Shown here one piece after another: positions 47,445 through 58,655 of a DNA stretch of 64,000 nucleotides. Within the stretch, counting starts at the first letter, position 1. Every line of letters starts with the position of its first letter. The stretch covers positions 22,630,001 to 22,694,000 of the forward strand of contig OZ316893.1 in assembly GCA_973895155.1 (NCBI GenBank). Direction: 5' to 3'. A model generated the notes under the pieces. It had not been told where the DNA came from, searched no databases, and saw only the letters and a list, made by a program, of their open reading frames with translations. Origin of the DNA: Marsupella aquatica. Taxonomy: Eukaryota; Marchantiophyta. The position numbers and the translations under genes are program-made.

Positions 47445-50400
47445 CTAACTAGCTTGTGGAGGGTCGGGGATGTCGTTGTCTTCCACTACAATGACATTGG
47501 GTCTCTCTTGGACTATAGACCGTGATCTAGGGATATAAGGCATGACAATGGACCAATGTGGGTCATCTGGATAGGGTAGGTAAAAGCACTGCTCAAGGTG
47601 ATGTGGGAAGGCAAAGGGATCTGAGGACCTCCAATTGGAACTAATGACACTATTTGCAGATGTCTTCAAACAGGTAAATCCGCACGCATCATCTTCACAT
47701 GTTCGCTTGTTGCCTACAAGATTCATCTTGAACCATTTGCACTTAAATACCACCTCCTCCAAAGTAGTATGTGCATGGTACTTCACTGTCAGGATCTCAT
47801 CAATCTTCCCATAATGGGCCACGGTGGAGCGAATGGGGTTCATGTCCAACGTGCTACTCTGGGAATCCTAGGTGAACCAACCCATCACCCCACTCTTCTC
47901 ATCAAGTCGTTCCACATGAAAATGTCTCCCCTTTGACCACATTGCCATCCGAGTCGTGACTTTAAGCAATGGACCATGAACCAAGGTACGAAGCTTATCA
48001 GTCACTTGTGGGTAATGTAATATACTGTCTCTGGTACCCACCAAGGCATCCACTTCTAACAACTTTGATTTCATGTATGGGTGAAACTTGGGAAACAATC
48101 GTGGCCGTCGACTATTTTGCTTCTCCTCCTCATAAAATGTTGTCCACTCCCCTACAACCTCTGGTGAGTTATACAACATAAATGTTGTAAGTTGCAAACG
48201 CTCTACTGAGCCTAAGCCACGCTCTCCTGATGCCCCAGTGAGTCTATCATCCTCATAGTCTGCCTCTCGTGCCGCCTCATCTATCCATCCCCTAGGTGCC
48301 CTTGGATCTAGTGTGGCAACTATGTTTGTACAATAAAACATACTCTCTGCTCCAAGATGACGCTCGGCAATGCTACCTTCCACCCTAGCCCGATTAGAGA
48401 CATATGACTTCATCACCCCATGTAACGCTCTACCCAATACATCCATCGACAATGTACCGGGCCTGCAATTGCTACCTCACGCACTAAATGTATGAGGAAA
48501 TGAACCTGACCATCAAAGAATGAGGGTGGAAGTGCCTTCTCCAACTTGCAAACAACCTCTACTCCAAATATCTCCATCGCAGCAATGTCATCCTCTGGTA
48601 CCTCCTTCTGACATACCCATCTCAAAAACTTGCCCAATGACCAAAGAGCATCACGAAGTTCCTCACTACCCAATCCAATAATCGCAACTGGAATGACGTG
48701 TTCTAGTAACCAATGATAATCATGTGTTTTCAGGTACGATGGCCATTTTGGAGAATCATCCCCCCCAAATGCCTTACGAAGATTGGCACCATAACCTGTG
48801 GGAAATCTCATTGACCCAATCCGTCTGCAAAACTCTATATGTGCTCTACCCTGGTCAAAACCCAAGGAGGATGGATGCTAGGGGGATCACCAGGGGGTCC
48901 AAAGATGGCCAAAAACCCAAAAGACCATGCATCCCCATCTCCTCACAACTTTCTCTCCAGTTGTGGTTCTTCTCCCCATATAGATGACGAATCAATGATC
49001 TCCCCACATTTCCCTCAATGTGCATCGCATCCAACAAGTGATTAATGGGCATCTCTGACCAATATGGCAACTGTGACAATGCAGATAAACGGGTCATGCC
49101 ACATCAGAGAAACTGTAATGGATCATCAGGGTCTTGAACTCTCTCCCATACCTCTCTCCAATATGTTGGATCAGGTTGGCCCTCATCAGTTTCATACAAG
49201 AAATGATCACTCCTCCAAGGATGGTCTGCTGGAAGATATTTGGTATGACCAATGTAAACTATCTTATGCAAAGTACTTGACTTGCATCTTGCCACTCCCT
49301 CCAAATCCGGTCCACATGAAGGGCAAGCTCGATAGCCTGATGTTTGCAATCCAGAGATATACCCAAACCCTGTACCAAGCCCATATACAACCAGCCAATT
49401 ATGAAATAAGGTTAATGCACACTAAATTTAAGGTAGTACATCAAGGAAATAAGCTAAGGTTTATCAGGTCATACCTGGTAGGTCATGCATGGTCCACATA
49501 AGGATGGCCTTGAGGGTAAACGCGCGAGGTACACCTCCTGTATTGCGACGTCCGTCATAACAATCCACTCCTCTCCACAATTGCAAAAGCTCATCAATCA
49601 ATGGTTGCAAGTAGATGTCAATCTATTTTACTTGCTTAGGACCCGAGATGATCATGGAGAGCAGTAAATGACCTTTCTTCATGGCCATCCATGGAGGGAT
49701 ATTGTAGTTAGTCAAAACTACTGGCCATACTGAATATGGTTTTGCTTTACCCGCCAATGCAAAAGGGCTGATACCATCAGCTGCCAAGCCAAGTCGAACA
49801 TGTCGTGGTTCAGTGCTGAACTCCCTCCATCTGCCCTCAACAAATCGATTGGCAGGAGAGTCAACCATCATCCGCATGGCACTAGAGTTTGTAGCCATAT
49901 CAGAACAATTATTTGAGTGCCATACCATGTACTCAGCTAACTCTGCACAACGGTACTGATGTCGCAATCGGGGGATGAGAGGAAAGTATTGCATAACCTT
50001 TTGAGGCACCTTCCCTGTCAACATGTCATCACGGTAGCGCGGCTTCTCACACTTAGGACATGCAGTTGCATTCTCATGCTCCCCCCTAAAAAGAATGCAA
50101 TCATTCACACATGCATGTATCACTACATACTTGAGGCCAATGGACTTCAACACTTGTTTTGCCTCCTTCCAAGAGGCTGGCATGGTATTGCCTAGTGGCA
50201 AAATACGATCATGCAAGGTACGAAAAACATCATCCAAAAGTAGGTTGCTGGCCCCATGTCTTTGCTGCACATTCAACAACAACATTATTGCGGAGAGCCG
50301 AGATAAGGTGCTACCCTCAAATATGCGAGTACGAGCATGACGTTGAGCCTCCTCCCAATCCTTGTTCTGTCCCCCCCTAGAAGGTCCTGGATGAGTGGTG

Positions 50401-50660
50401 TTGTCATCAGTTGTACCCATATCCTCCATACCAATATCAACATCATCATCATAAAATTGGTCCATGAGCTCATCCATGGCCCTCTCCTCATCCAGATGTG
50501 CTTGAGTAGGATTATCACCCTCATGTTGTACATCATCCTCCTGCATCCCTCCATCATGCCCATAGTTGGCCACCATGGCCTCAACAATGTGTTGTCGCAT
50601 AGCTCGTGATGACCCCAATATCAGATTGTACATATTGGTTCTATCATACAACATCAATGC
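47445..50660 (-). pseudogene. CACTA-2 TNP2-type transposase (degraded)
   Basis: Same domain order as the CACTA-1 enzyme: CPKCEKPRYRDDML; YFPLIPRLRHQYR; RHVRLGLAADGISPF; SVWPVVLTNYNIPPWMAMKK; LLDAMHIEGNVGRSLI; a DUF4218-like part (WPSYLKTHDYHWLLEH...GPVHCRWMYWVERYMG); and a DUF4216-like part (HYGKIDEILTVKYHA...FKCKWFKMNL). A likely start is ATG near 50615-50660, after the SET gene. Stops occur at about 49623, 49104 and 47868 (TAG), and frame changes near 48860 and 48440. More complete than CACTA-1 in its N-terminal half, but still non-functional. Confidence 0.87.
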
Positions 50661-50766
50661 AATCTCATTAACATTAATCTCATTACAATCATCAATATAT
50701 ATAAAAATCATCATGAATCTCATTAATTCAATGTAAGATTTACATGCATGTAAGTCCAACATACTA

Positions 50767-52070
50767 TCATGGACAGCAATGTAGGGACAATTTTGGGGCG
50801 TCCCACTCATACTCACACAATATCTCCTCACCAGCTCTAATAGTCCTAATGGCTACTGTCATGATATGGTCATCCATATGTTTCACAAAATACGGATCTC
50901 TAGGAGGGCCAAAAATTTGGATCCACTCTACATTAGCCTCAAAATCTCTACCTCTACCCGTTGTACTATTGATGTACCCTGCTAAATTACCATTCCAAAT
51001 AGGGTCACCATCAATCATCCTACAATGCCACGGCCTAGTCAAAACCTCATCTGGGTCTGAGTCCATCCTCAAGGCGTACACCCCCCAGCTTGGGTGCTGA
51101 CGCAACAAAGTCTTCCAACTCTTTGCATTATATACAACCCCAATGTAAGGGAAAAGGTGCTCTCCATCATATCCACGTCTCCATGGCTTTGGAGGGACCA
51201 CAATGTCCTCCAAAGCATATAGACCATATCCTATATCAGCACCAATAGAGGATGCCTTCACTATCCAAGGCTGACCCCATATGTCAACTGGTTCATCAAT
51301 ATGAATGAAATCTGGAAATTTGAAGAGACTAGGAGAAAAGTCCTTCCAAACATTAGCAGCCCTACCAGTGAGATAAGATAGTCCAAACCGGCCCTCAACA
51401 CAAATATAATCTCCATTTCCGGGTGGTCAATCACTACGTAACGCCTCCTCCCGATTCTCTACCTGCTCCACCGGTTCATATTGTCGTCTACGTCTGCGAG
51501 ACCGTGAACGTGTACGTAGGACCCTAGTATCCATTTCCTCGGGTCGAGAGACCGGTGCATCCTCGTCTACATGCGCATGTGTGGGGATAGGAGCAGGGGG
51601 ACTAAGAGGTGGATGGGCAAGGGCAGATGCAAGCAACTTACTAGCCCTTGCTAGAAACCCTTCCAACCACATAGCATTATCAACCAGAGGAGGTGGGGGT
51701 CTACGAGGCACCTATTTCAACAAACAATGATTTGACACAAATCAATACATGAATTGTTGTTTAGATGTAAAGTAATTTAGCATTTGTGGACTAATTATTG
51801 GAATTTCATGGAATGAAGGAGGGACGTATTTATTACCTGGCTAGGCAAATACCCTCGTGTATCACCCTCGTGGCGATCATAGTTCTCAATGTGCTCACAA
51901 GTTTCCTAGGCATGTTGAACCACAAGTCCCTTACATCTCACACACCAACAAGGTATGGACCCTAGTGGCCGAGCACGAGGTTGGTCTGGAGGAGGGGGTG
52001 GAGGAACCTCCTCCTCAGACGAGCTCGTGTTTGAGTCTGAATCCGATGTGGAACTATCGGAAGCAGACAT
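50767..52070 (-). pseudogene. Transposon-encoded SET-domain gene (CACTA-2)
   Basis: Exon 1 is 52070-51837 (234 bp, the same length as in CACTA-1) and exon 2 is 51711-50767. Exon 1 has the acidic Ser-rich start and the Cys/His motif CWCVRCKG...CEHI, with an in-frame TAG just before ETCEHI. Exon 2 has an Arg-rich patch, a TGA at 51427-51429, then a SET domain: IGYGLYALEDI, LFPYIGVVY, GNLAGYINSTTG, VEWIQIF and VAIRTIRAGEEILCEYEW. The N-S-T in place of N-H-S is shared with CACTA-1, so it is a lineage feature and not damage. Two nonsense codons make this copy inactive. Confidence 0.82.
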
Positions 52071-52199
52071 CGATCTGCATATATATCATACAACCATGAC
52101 AATATGTTGGATGAAAGAAAAAAACCAGCAAGACAAATATTTATGTCTAGAAAAACAATTGAATGAGAGACATATATACAACACTTGCTATACCTCAAT

Positions 52200-52780
52200 G
52201 ATACCCGCGCTCTGCCGTGCCTACTAGGCCGTATTCTCTACACACAAAGTGTGGGGATATCCAAAATCTCTGCAAGGTGGACATTTTCATAATGAGCATG
52301 CATGATCTACAATTGCCAAAAACAAGCTCAAGCACATATGATAAAAACTTGCATGCCAAACCTGAAATAGCCTAAAGGATCAAGGAATAAATGGATGGGG
52401 CATCATACCTTTTGGATGTGCAGTCTCACACTATGCATAGTGCATTGCAACATAACCTACCTAGCTAACACCATACAAAAACCTAACCACCCCTTCAAAA
52501 CCAAGGTACTGCACATCAAACCCAAAGACGAATATTAGCAAATTGAACATGGATAACCAAAGTATATCACAAAAAATCCTGGATTCAAGTACAAACTCCA
52601 AAATTGCAAGAAGGTCGATATATCACATCCACGACACCGTTGCCAACCCCCTGCGGTATGTGTCTACATGTATGGCCCTATAAAACCTGATTCAAACATA
52701 CATGACGATTAAATGTTAATACAACCGGTCCTTCCCACATACACCTACATGACCCCTACATAAGCCCTACTTAACCCCCT
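52200..52780. other. Central non-coding region of CACTA-2
   Basis: AT-rich DNA between the SET gene and the central motif cluster. No open gene and no telomere-like satellite, unlike the equivalent region of CACTA-1. Confidence 0.5.
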
Positions 52781-52995
52781 ATCCGATAACATTACACGAG
52801 GGGTCCGATACTGTTTCCAACGTATCACACTTCGTAAAAGTGAGGAATAACGAGCCGGAGGAGGGGTCCGATGCAACACGCATCGGAAGGTCCGATTTGA
52901 CATTCGATACTATACGCTACGGACGTTTCGAAGCAGAAACAATCGGACTTGATTCAAAATTTGAAATCCGTAAATCCCGATGCGCTTGCGAAGGC
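52780..52995. promoter_or_regulatory. Central motif cluster of CACTA-2
   Basis: ATCCGATAA, GTCCGATAC, GTCCGATGC, CATCGGAAGGTCCGAT and AATCGGACTT cores lie just upstream of the accessory gene ATG (53081), the equivalent position to 25890-26115 in CACTA-1. Confidence 0.62.
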
Positions 52996-53080
52996 GCACA
53001 CTACGGGGCTTCCTTTGCACATCAGTCATTTCAGAAAATTTTCTAAGGCCGAGAGGGGAGGAGCTCGGGAAGGAGGAGAG

Positions 53081-55189
53081 ATGGTGGGGGAAGGAGGATC
53101 GGGTGATGGGGGAGACGGGGCTGGGCCATCCCGGCCATATGAGGAGATAATGAGGGAGTTGTTTGTGGCCAAGGCAGGGCTTTCAGTGGAGGATGCAGCA
53201 AGAGTAGTCCCGGTGCTTCAGGTTTTGCTTGATGCCTCAAAAGGTGAGGCAGAGAAGGCTGTTGCAGCAAGCCTCGCAGCAGAGAAAGAGGCAAGGAAGA
53301 AGAGAAAGGAGGCGGAGAGGGCTAGGGCAAATGGTGAGGAGGCTCTCTCTCCTCGGAAAAGGGAGAAAAAGCTTCAAAGAGAAGCTAGGGAGGCAGAGAG
53401 GCTGTGAGTTGAGGAGCAAAGGCAAAGGGAGGCTGAGAGGGCTCTGCAACCTGAGCTGGCTATCAATTCAGGTGGGGCTCCAATGCCTAGGAGCTACAAT
53501 TTGTTCTGCAGCCAATTCTTGCAGGTTGTGAGGGCAAATTTTGGGCCACTAGACTACTTGGGTAAGAAAATAGAGGAGGAGAGGACCAGGGTTCGGGAGC
53601 AGATCAAAGAAAGATTCAAGAACGGAGCCCACCTTGAAGACAGATTTCTAAACAGTCAAATTTCAGCCTCTGTTTCAGATGCAAGGAATCATGTGCAGGA
53701 GAAGATGAGGGATTACCTTACTGATTTGCCAATAGATGCAGAGGTGGTCAGGGAGCACCAGTGTCCAGATGTGATTCCCCAGGATGCATGGACAGCTTGG
53801 CTTGAGGAGGAGCTCTCTGTTCGAGCCTGGCTAAAGAGATGACATTGGGACAACGAAATCAGGATTGCAGAAGAAAAGTGAGCTGCCGGGGAGGATATTG
53901 ACATGGCCCCCCTCCAACTGAACCTTTGATAGTGGGCAGCTCAAGCAGCAAGACTTCAAAAACCTCCTGCAAACATCATAGCAGCATTGAAGCGAGTAGA
54001 AGAGAGGCCCATTGTGACTCACCGGATGGGGCAAGGCGGCTCCAATCAATTGAAGGCCAAGTTTGTAAGTGGCTCCTCCCTCCTCCCTCCTAGCTCCCTC
54101 CTCCCTTGCTCCTCTCCCTGACCACCTGACTTCTCTTGCGAAGAGTGAACATTTTGGTTGTCCCGTTTTGCTTTATCACGTTCCGATCCCCCTTGTTTTG
54201 CTCTTGGGACTGTTAAGTCCGATGTTTGTTCGTTGTAACCCGCATCGGAACCCGCATCGGACATAGTAACATTCAAATTTAGCGGATGAGGGGTCCGATA
54301 GCAGTCCGATAGAATCCACATCGGATGCTGCATCGGAACGAGTATATTTCGAGTGAATTTGGGTTTATTTTGTTTAAAACAGGTAGGGTTTTTAGGTTTT
54401 TTTTTATTGCATAGGATAGGGATGCTTGACTTGCATGAAATTCCGGAATGGACCCCTTCTTGAGTTCACTTGTGATTTTTTTAGGGTTTAGAGTATTTGC
54501 TAGGGGTTAAGTAAGTTATAGAAGTTATAGAAGGCATAGAGTTTTGAGAGGGAGAAGTTTGGTATAGGGAGTGGATTTTATGGTTGAAACTAAATTTATT
54601 GTGCTGAAGTGGTCTTTTAATTTTGAAATGTCAGGAGAGGGAGTATGGTCGTCCCATTGATCCAAAAGAGAGGGAACTAGCAGCAAGGGATGGACCCCGT
54701 GCTCTAAAGCAACAGATTGAGGATGAGCTGGGAGAGGTAATGGTTTCCTCCCCCTACCTAAGTTGGGACAATGTTTTGCTTAGCTAGAGCATTGCTACAT
54801 TTGTAGAGTTTTGACCAAGTTCCTTACTTTAATTAATTGTAATGTGCAGGAGGAGGAGGAGGGGTCTGGGGAGTCAGATGATGAGGACTCAGCATCTGAG
54901 GCAGGGTTGCAGAGGGAGCCTAGAGCTACTGCAACTATTCCTAGAGTTTCCCAGGCTGTTCCTATAGTTGCCCAGACTGTTCCTATAGTTGCCCAGACTG
55001 TTCCTAGAGTTGCCCCTACTGCCCAGATACCTCATGTTACCCTCACATTGGGAGGGAGGGGAGGTGGGTCACATGCTGTTGATGGTGTGAGCTCTCATCA
55101 GTCACGGGGAGCATCGCAGGCTGCAAGGCCGGGGCCTTCAGGGGGTAGTAGAGGTGGTGCAGGCCCACACCATCGCTCAGGAGTATGCT
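53081..55189 (+). pseudogene. CACTA-2 accessory (TNPA-like position) gene, 3' truncated
   Basis: Exon 1 is 53081-54064, exon 2 is 54635-54736 (102 bp, phase 0) and exon 3 starts at 54850. The protein starts MVGEGGSGDGG, has a K/E/R-rich coiled coil, a helical block (KIEEERTRVREQIKERF), the motif HRMGQGG, exon 2 with REYGRPIDPKERELAA, and an acidic exon 3 with a VPIVAQT repeat. TGA codons lie at 53405-53407 and 53840-53842, with more between 53875 and 53930. Exon 3 ends in the Copia LTR. Matching exon structure with 21307-25778 shows that this is an ancestral gene of the transposon lineage. Confidence 0.72.
54205..54345. promoter_or_regulatory. Motif cluster inside intron 1 of the CACTA-2 accessory gene
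   Basis: GTCCGATG, two GCATCGGA, GGTCCGATAG, AGTCCGATAG, CATCGGATG and GCATCGGA occur within about 130 bp of the intron 54065-54634. CACTA-1 has its own motif family in the equivalent intron. Confidence 0.68.
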
Positions 55190-55359
55190 CTGGTGGATCT
55201 TTAGTTCATTGTTGGAGTTGAGCAAGAGAGAAGTAAAAGTCTCTTGCTTTCTCGTGGACGTAGCCTCGGTCATGAGGTGAACCACGTACTCGTTGTGTCG
55301 ACTACTTTGTATGGTGTTCTCATGTGCATGGTGTCTTGGGATAGGGATTATCCCCAACA
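55190..55359 (+). repeat. Copia 3' LTR remnant
   Basis: CTGGTGGATCTTTAGTTCATTG through TTATCCCCAACA, nearly identical to 43510-43669, followed by the CTACA duplication. The first ~110 bp of the LTR are missing. Confidence 0.88.
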
Positions 55360-55364
55360 CTACA

Positions 55365-57075
55365 TACACAAACTCAAATATGATATCAAGAACATTAACT
55401 GTCACCTTTAACTTGGACAATTTGCAAATAACAAATTGGTGATACAACATAATCAATGATATCACCTTCCATAGCAAAAATGTCACCAATGCTTGCACAA
55501 ATGTCAGTAGTCTCTAGGACCATGTCCACCCTAAAATCATCTAGCAAATTCTTGGAATTCATCACCAACATCTCAAGACCAGTAGACATGCATGGTGGAG
55601 AAAAATTAGTACATTGACGAATTGAAGGCACTGACAGTTGGCCACTTTTAGGTAATTAAGTGGGAAATGATTGTTGCATTGTATGTGTGTGCGGTATGTG
55701 TTAAGTTAGGAAATTTTTGGGTTTAGTGGTACTGCCTCCTTGGCAGCTGCCACACCTTCGGTGTGTTGGTGTGCTTGTGGTTATTTTCAGTATTTAAGAG
55801 CAACCCCAATAGTTGCAGGGGGGAGGGGGGCGTATCACTTGTCCTTGTAAGTTAGGAGTTGGGTAGATGGCACAAGGTCGGGTTGCCCTTGCATTGTGTT
55901 ACAATTGTTCACCAAAATATATGGATCCGGCGAGGACTCACTTTGATTCTCTAAATTTTTGTGTGCTGCCATCTCTCTTATGTCACTACTGTATATATTC
56001 TTTCCCCAAGAATCTTTAAGAAACCCTTGCATGAATCTATCTGTCATGTGAGTAGGGAGAGTGGTGACAACACTCCACTGGTGGCCACTAAGAATAAGTG
56101 TGGTGTAGTCAACAAGACTTGAGCAAAAATGGAGAGACTAGTCTGTAGACTTGATAAAAAAATTACAATTATGGGAGTGAAACCAATGATGTACTCATCT
56201 TAGTGTGAAATAATCCGAATAGCGTCCTTCCACGTCCACGTCATACAGTAACAAACAATTTTAGTAAAGGAAAATACATATGTGCCGTGTGCTTGTATCT
56301 GCCTCACCAACTTCTGAAATCTTTGCTTTCAATGGTATGTCATTCAAATACAATTCTTGGGCTGGATTGTGGGAATTGCATGAGGATATAATCCAAGTAC
56401 CTCCTGTCCCACCCTCGGTGCCATGTATGTGCATCCCCCTTGCAGGAGTGGAAGTTAGACCGCAGACTAGACCCATAGTCTTTTCTATCAAGGATCTATT
56501 GATAGGTACCCCGCTGGTCCCTTGTTCACTGGCCAGCCTTGGGAGTCTCTGTCGCTCCACCTGCAGTAGCCAAATCTCAGGTTTAGTTTCCTTCTGGTTG
56601 TAGCTTCCTTCCTAGTTCCACTGGGGAATCACTTAGTATAAAGCCTTTCAAACATGTGAGAACAAACCAAAAACATTATTTGGGCGAGAGAAAAAATGAG
56701 AAAAAACCCAATGAGAAAAAACCTTGTACCCTATGTTATACAAGTTTGACTAAATCTGAAATACCTTGCTAAATATGAAAAATAATCTTTTTTACCAGAT
56801 TTGGATTTTTCAATGCCTTGTATTTGATTATGACTATTAGCCCGACAAGATTAAAAATTATCTTCACAATTGTACGTTTGCACCCTGTTCTAATAATCCA
56901 AAGATTGATTCCCCAGGGCCTAGTTCTAGTCTCCTCCAGTTTTGGGCCCCCTGACCTCTGGTCCACCTGGGATCCGACTCCCTTTAATTTGTGGGCCACC
57001 CCTGTTGTATGCTGACATTTTGAATGAAATTCATTCATTGGGTTTTTTGAGGCAAGAAAATAAAAACCCTTGACC
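55365..57075. other. Gene-free spacer
   Basis: Old flank of the Copia insertion site. Several short frames on both strands look like noise. No TIR, tandem array or RNA gene is recognised. Confidence 0.45.
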
Positions 57076-57079
57076 CTGT

Positions 57080-57500
57080 GACCTCTTTTCAGCCTCAATT
57101 TCCTTACCTCCACAACACTTTTGGATCAACCACAACATCTACTGTACCCTAGACCCAAATTTCCTTGCTTCCATAACGTTCCTTGTCTCACTTGCACACC
57201 TTTGTTTACATCAACAATTTCTCTCCTAAAGGCATAGGGTTGTATTCTAGTCTATGTAAGTCTCTGTATAGACATAAGATTGTGTAGGTCCAGTCTCTGG
57301 GTAGTTTCTTTGAATGTTTGTGATGACTTTGGTGTGCACAGACCGCGGGAAACATTAGCAAGACCACCTAAACGCATTCCAGGCATTATGTGCATGTATT
57401 TTAGCAAATTTCAGGACCTATTTCCTGAATTGTTAGGAACAGTTGTAAAGGTGGGAAGGTGCTTAAAAAGTTTATATTCTCGTCCTTCCATAAGTATGAC
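57080..57500 (+). repeat. Extra partial copy of the NLR 5' flank
   Basis: Diverged copy of 57567-58050 and of 14720-15180 (shared phrases GGGTAGTTTCTTTGAA, TGATGACTTTGGTG, AAGACCACCTAAACGC-like, CCTGAATTGTTAGGAACAGT). The NLR 5' flank is thus duplicated once more just upstream of copy B, without the coding part. Confidence 0.75.
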
Positions 57501-58247
57501 CCAATCGTAGATTATCCTTCTCGCCCATGGGCCCGGCCATGGCAAGAAGGGCCCTTCTTCCAATGCAACTAACTAGTTTTTTCTTCGACAACACTTTTGC
57601 TTCAACCACAACATGAACAAGACCCTTGACCCCGCCCTCAACATTTTCCTTATTTTCACAGCACTTTTGCATGAACCAGAACATCAACAATACCCCTGAC
57701 CCGCCCTGGACAATTGTCTTCTTCCCAACGCTCCTTTTTCTCATCCGGAATTCTTTGCCTCACCTCAAACAATTTCTCTGCAAAAGGCATTGGGTCCCTA
57801 TATTATAGATGGAAAAGTATAAAGGTCCAATCTCTGGGTAGTTTCTTTGAAGTTGTGTGATGACTTTGGTGGAAACACTGGCAGGACCACCTAAACGCGT
57901 TCCAAGCATTCTGCGCATGTACTTTAGCTAATTTCAGGACCAACTGTATATCCTGAATTGTTAGGAACAGTTGTAAAGGTGCGAAGGTGCCTGAGAAGTC
58001 TAAAAAGTCTACGTTCAATTCGTATGATCCAATCATAGATTATCCATCTGGCCCAAGTCATGACTTTTCCATCACACTGCCCCCGCACTCTGCAGTTTCC
58101 TATGGAAAAGCTCTCCCCATAGCTCGCGTCGGCGATAGATGCCTGTGTCATAGCAGTCGTCACTCCCCAAACACCGTATTAAGGAGAAAGCACTTGGAAA
58201 AACAAAAGCTAGTCTTCAATTGTAGCGAAAGGGATGCCTTGCATTGG

Positions 58248-58254
58248 TATAAAA
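58248..58254 (+). promoter_or_regulatory. Probable TATA box of NLR copy B
   Basis: TATAAAA in GCATTGGTATAAAATTAGGC, the same as in copy A. It lies about 400 bp upstream of the chosen ATG. Confidence 0.5.
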
Positions 58255-58350
58255 TTAGGCATCTCTTCCACAACCGCGGGAAATCCACCTTCCGAGACCT
58301 CCTTTCTGGATGCACTGGGCAAATTCTATCGTTTGAGCTGAATCTCCAGC

Positions 58351-58380
58351 ATGGATCCGAATGCATCTCCGATTTACTAA
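58351..58380 (+). CDS. Conserved 9-codon upstream ORF, copy B
   Basis: MDPNASPIY then stop, one residue different from copy A. It would lie in the leader of the NLR mRNA and could reduce its translation. That effect is inference. Confidence 0.35.
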   Translation: MDPNASPIY

Positions 58381-58655
58381 GGATTACTTTCAGATCTCAG
58401 TTGCTGTAAAACCGTGTTTGGAGGATCATCTCTGTAATCGTTACATGCGTCCGAATTCTCCACTGATTGATCACGGATTGTTTTCATATTTCAGTTTCTG
58501 TAAAACAGTGTATGTGATAATCCGAACTCCTTCCTTTCATTCTTTCAGCAATCTAGGTTTCTGCATCTCCCGGTAATTTGGGATCGGAGAATAGGACCCC
58601 TGCATTGTCCATAGAAAAGCTGACCCAGCGAGTGAGTGTAGCGAAAGAATTAGAC

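Larger units (their letters stand above)
46700..55189 (-). mobile_element. CACTA-2: CACTA transposon inserted in the Copia element, one end deleted
   Basis: The CACTAGTACATTTTTGGC terminus lies at 46700, exactly where the Copia RT stops. It is followed by the CATCGGA motif cluster. Gene order on the minus strand is SET gene then TNP2 transposase, with a divergent accessory gene on the plus strand, as in CACTA-1 but inverted. The opposite terminus is not found: the accessory gene's last exon runs straight into the Copia 3' LTR at about 55190, so a deletion removed that end. The element is immobile. Confidence 0.87.
39435..55359 (+). mobile_element. Copia LTR retrotransposon with two nested insertions
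   Basis: The 5' LTR begins TGTTAGG at 39435 and ends CCCCAACA at 43669. The 3' LTR end, CCCCAACA, is at 55359. A perfect 5-bp duplication CTACA flanks the whole (39430-39434 and 55360-55364), proving that these ends belong to one insertion. The LTR is about 283 bp once the nested element at 39511-43457 is removed. The order of domains (gag, protease, integrase, RT) is that of Copia. The RT/RNase H region is broken by CACTA-2 at 46700, and a deletion has removed the rest of RNase H and the start of the 3' LTR. Dead. Confidence 0.88.

Noticed and set aside
46700-55189. A complete CACTA-2 with two TIRs
   Set aside because: No reverse complement of CACTAGTACATTTTTGGC is seen up to 57 kb, and the accessory gene's last exon joins the Copia LTR.
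57987-58409. Conserved 130-codon open frame upstream of each NLR (also 15116-15520)
   Set aside because: The two copies differ by length changes that break the frame locally, the frame has no ATG at its start, and a TATA box lies inside it. More likely promoter and leader sequence.
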